Below, one piece after another: positions 5,112 to 5,733 of a stretch of DNA of 5,733 nt. Source of the stretch: Burkholderiales bacterium (GTDB lineage: Bacteria; Pseudomonadota; Gammaproteobacteria; Burkholderiales; Burkholderiaceae_C). The notes beneath the pieces were generated by a model. The model was not told the origin of the DNA. It searched no databases and saw only the letters and a list, made by a program, of their open reading frames with translations. Each line of letters opens with the position of its first letter. Position 1 is the stretch's first letter. The stretch is taken from assembly GCA_025352345.1 (NCBI GenBank), contig JANXTP010000027.1, forward strand, positions 1-5,733, in the 5' to 3' direction. The position numbers and the translations under genes were made by a program.

Positions 5112-5234
5112 TCCGTCACAGGGCAAGGGTCTGTTTCAGTTGTCATCGAGGAGCGAGCGGTTCGAAACAACAGCCTGCATGCGGCCCCAGATACTGGATA
5201 CATGGCGAATTCGTCTCGCCTGTAGAAGTTGTAC

Positions 5235-5238
5235 GGAG
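5235..5238 (+). promoter_or_regulatory. Shine-Dalgarno of the second plus-strand gene
   Basis: GGAG lies 9 nt before the ATG at 5248. This favours the ATG over the TTG at 5140, the first possible start in the same open frame, whose added residues look like noncoding translation. Confidence 0.6.
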
Positions 5239-5247
5239 AACCACATC

Positions 5248-5697
5248 ATGGACACAGACCCATCGTCATCCGACACACTGCCCCACGGCGACGGTACCGC
5301 GTCGTCCGCAGGAGACACCAGCGCCTACTTGATAGTTCATGCCGAATCAAGCGACCACGGCGGTCGCCGAGGGCGACACGGCCCGACGCCGCTGCAGCGG
5401 CTGCGTGCGCTGTACGGGTCTGGCTCGACGCCATCAGCCCAGGCCGCGCTGTCGCTGACCTTGGCCGATCGGCATGGCCGCACCGTGTTGTCGCTGGCCG
5501 ACGCTGACCCGGTGCTCGGCATTGCGCTGGCGCCCGGCACCTACCACCTGACCGCCACGCGTGGTGACACACGGCGTGGCTACACGGTGTCACTACCCGC
5601 CGGGTCGCGATTCGACCTGCACCTGCGCTTTGCGGCGCCGGAACCGTCGAAGCCGGCCGCGCCGATGGCGACATGGTCAACCCGTTCGGTCAGCTGA
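5248..5697 (+). CDS. Uncharacterised protein with a beta-sandwich-like C-terminal region
   Basis: I cannot name this 149-residue protein. The first 60 residues are rich in Ser, Gly, Asp and Arg and look disordered, apart from a short strand AYLIVHA (26-32) and a basic stretch GGRRGRHG (38-45) leading into LQRLRALYG. Residues about 66-129 alternate strands and turns: AALSLTLADRHGRTVLSL, then GIALAPGTYHLTAT, then GYTVSLPAGSRFDLHLRF. The APGTYHLTAT element is the pattern typical of carboxypeptidase-regulatory or prealbumin-like beta-sandwich domains, so a small domain of that kind is my best guess. There is no signal peptide or lipobox, which is odd because such domains are often exported. No catalytic motif is visible. 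The ATG at 5248 has a GGAG sequence 9 nt upstream. The gene may be transcribed with the upstream one, since no terminator lies in the 136-nt gap. The last 36 nt of the window after its stop show nothing recognisable. Confidence 0.72.
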   Translation: MDTDPSSSDTLPHGDGTASSAGDTSAYLIVHAESSDHGGRRGRHGPTPLQRLRALYGSGSTPSAQAALSLTLADRHGRTVLSLADADPVLGIALAPGTYHLTATRGDTRRGYTVSLPAGSRFDLHLRFAAPEPSKPAAPMATWSTRSVS

Positions 5698-5733
5698 AGC
5701 ACGACACCCTTCGTCACCACATTCCGACTTACT

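Noticed and set aside
4485..5126. A 213-codon minus-strand frame across the first plus-strand gene
   Set aside because: Its Gln/His/Cys-rich, low-hydrophobicity composition is typical of an antisense shadow; the plus-strand frame has a ribosome binding site and sensible composition.
5140..5247. A longer form of the second plus-strand protein starting at the TTG at 5140
   Set aside because: The added 36 residues are Arg/Cys-rich and unlike structured protein, no suitable ribosome binding site precedes it, and the ATG at 5248 has one.
5112..5247. A promoter or terminator between the two plus-strand genes
   Set aside because: No GC stem with a T-run is present, and candidate hexamers such as TTGTCA (5140-5145) and GATACT (5190-5195) are not at workable spacing from good partners.

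Overview
The window carries most of a housekeeping iron-sulfur cluster assembly (isc) operon on the minus strand, followed by two uncharacterised genes on the plus strand. High-GC coding, the order iscR-iscS-iscU-iscA-hscB-hscA, and the close match of IscU, IscS, HscA and IscA to proteobacterial proteins point to a Gram-negative proteobacterium. The IscR form (a lengthened C-terminus and a wider cysteine loop) makes a betaproteobacterium most likely. The genus is not determinable by eye.

Minus strand, in transcription order: iscR (4266-3733), iscS (3703-2483), iscU (2443-2018), iscA (2014-1691), hscB (1637-1119) and hscA (1114-1, running off the window after 371 codons). All gaps are short (3 to 53 nt), so one transcript is likely. 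fdx and perhaps iscX would be expected beyond position 1. IscS supplies sulfur from cysteine, IscU is the scaffold, IscA is an A-type carrier or iron donor, HscB and HscA release the cluster from IscU, and IscR senses cluster status and represses the operon. Every catalytic or ligand residue checked is present.

The 368-nt space between iscR and the divergent plus-strand gene holds the control region. A sigma70-like -10 (TATACT, 4404-4399) is overlapped by a 25-bp sequence (4379-4403) that agrees with the IscR type 1 operator consensus at 21 of 25 positions as I align it. This implies cluster-dependent autorepression. Downstream lies a roughly 125-nt leader with two possible RNA structures and a strong Shine-Dalgarno for iscR. 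Upstream lies a perfect 7-4-7 dyad (4454-4471) with a degenerate tandem copy beside it, which I cannot assign to a known regulator.

Plus strand: a 158-residue protein with two hydrophobic segments and a basic patch (4635-5111), then a 149-residue protein ending in a predicted beta-sandwich-like region (5248-5697). Both have good ribosome binding sites and neither has a function I can name. The isc part is ordinary and conserved. The points worth a second look are the control region and the two plus-strand genes. I see no mobile elements, CRISPR arrays, tRNA or rRNA.
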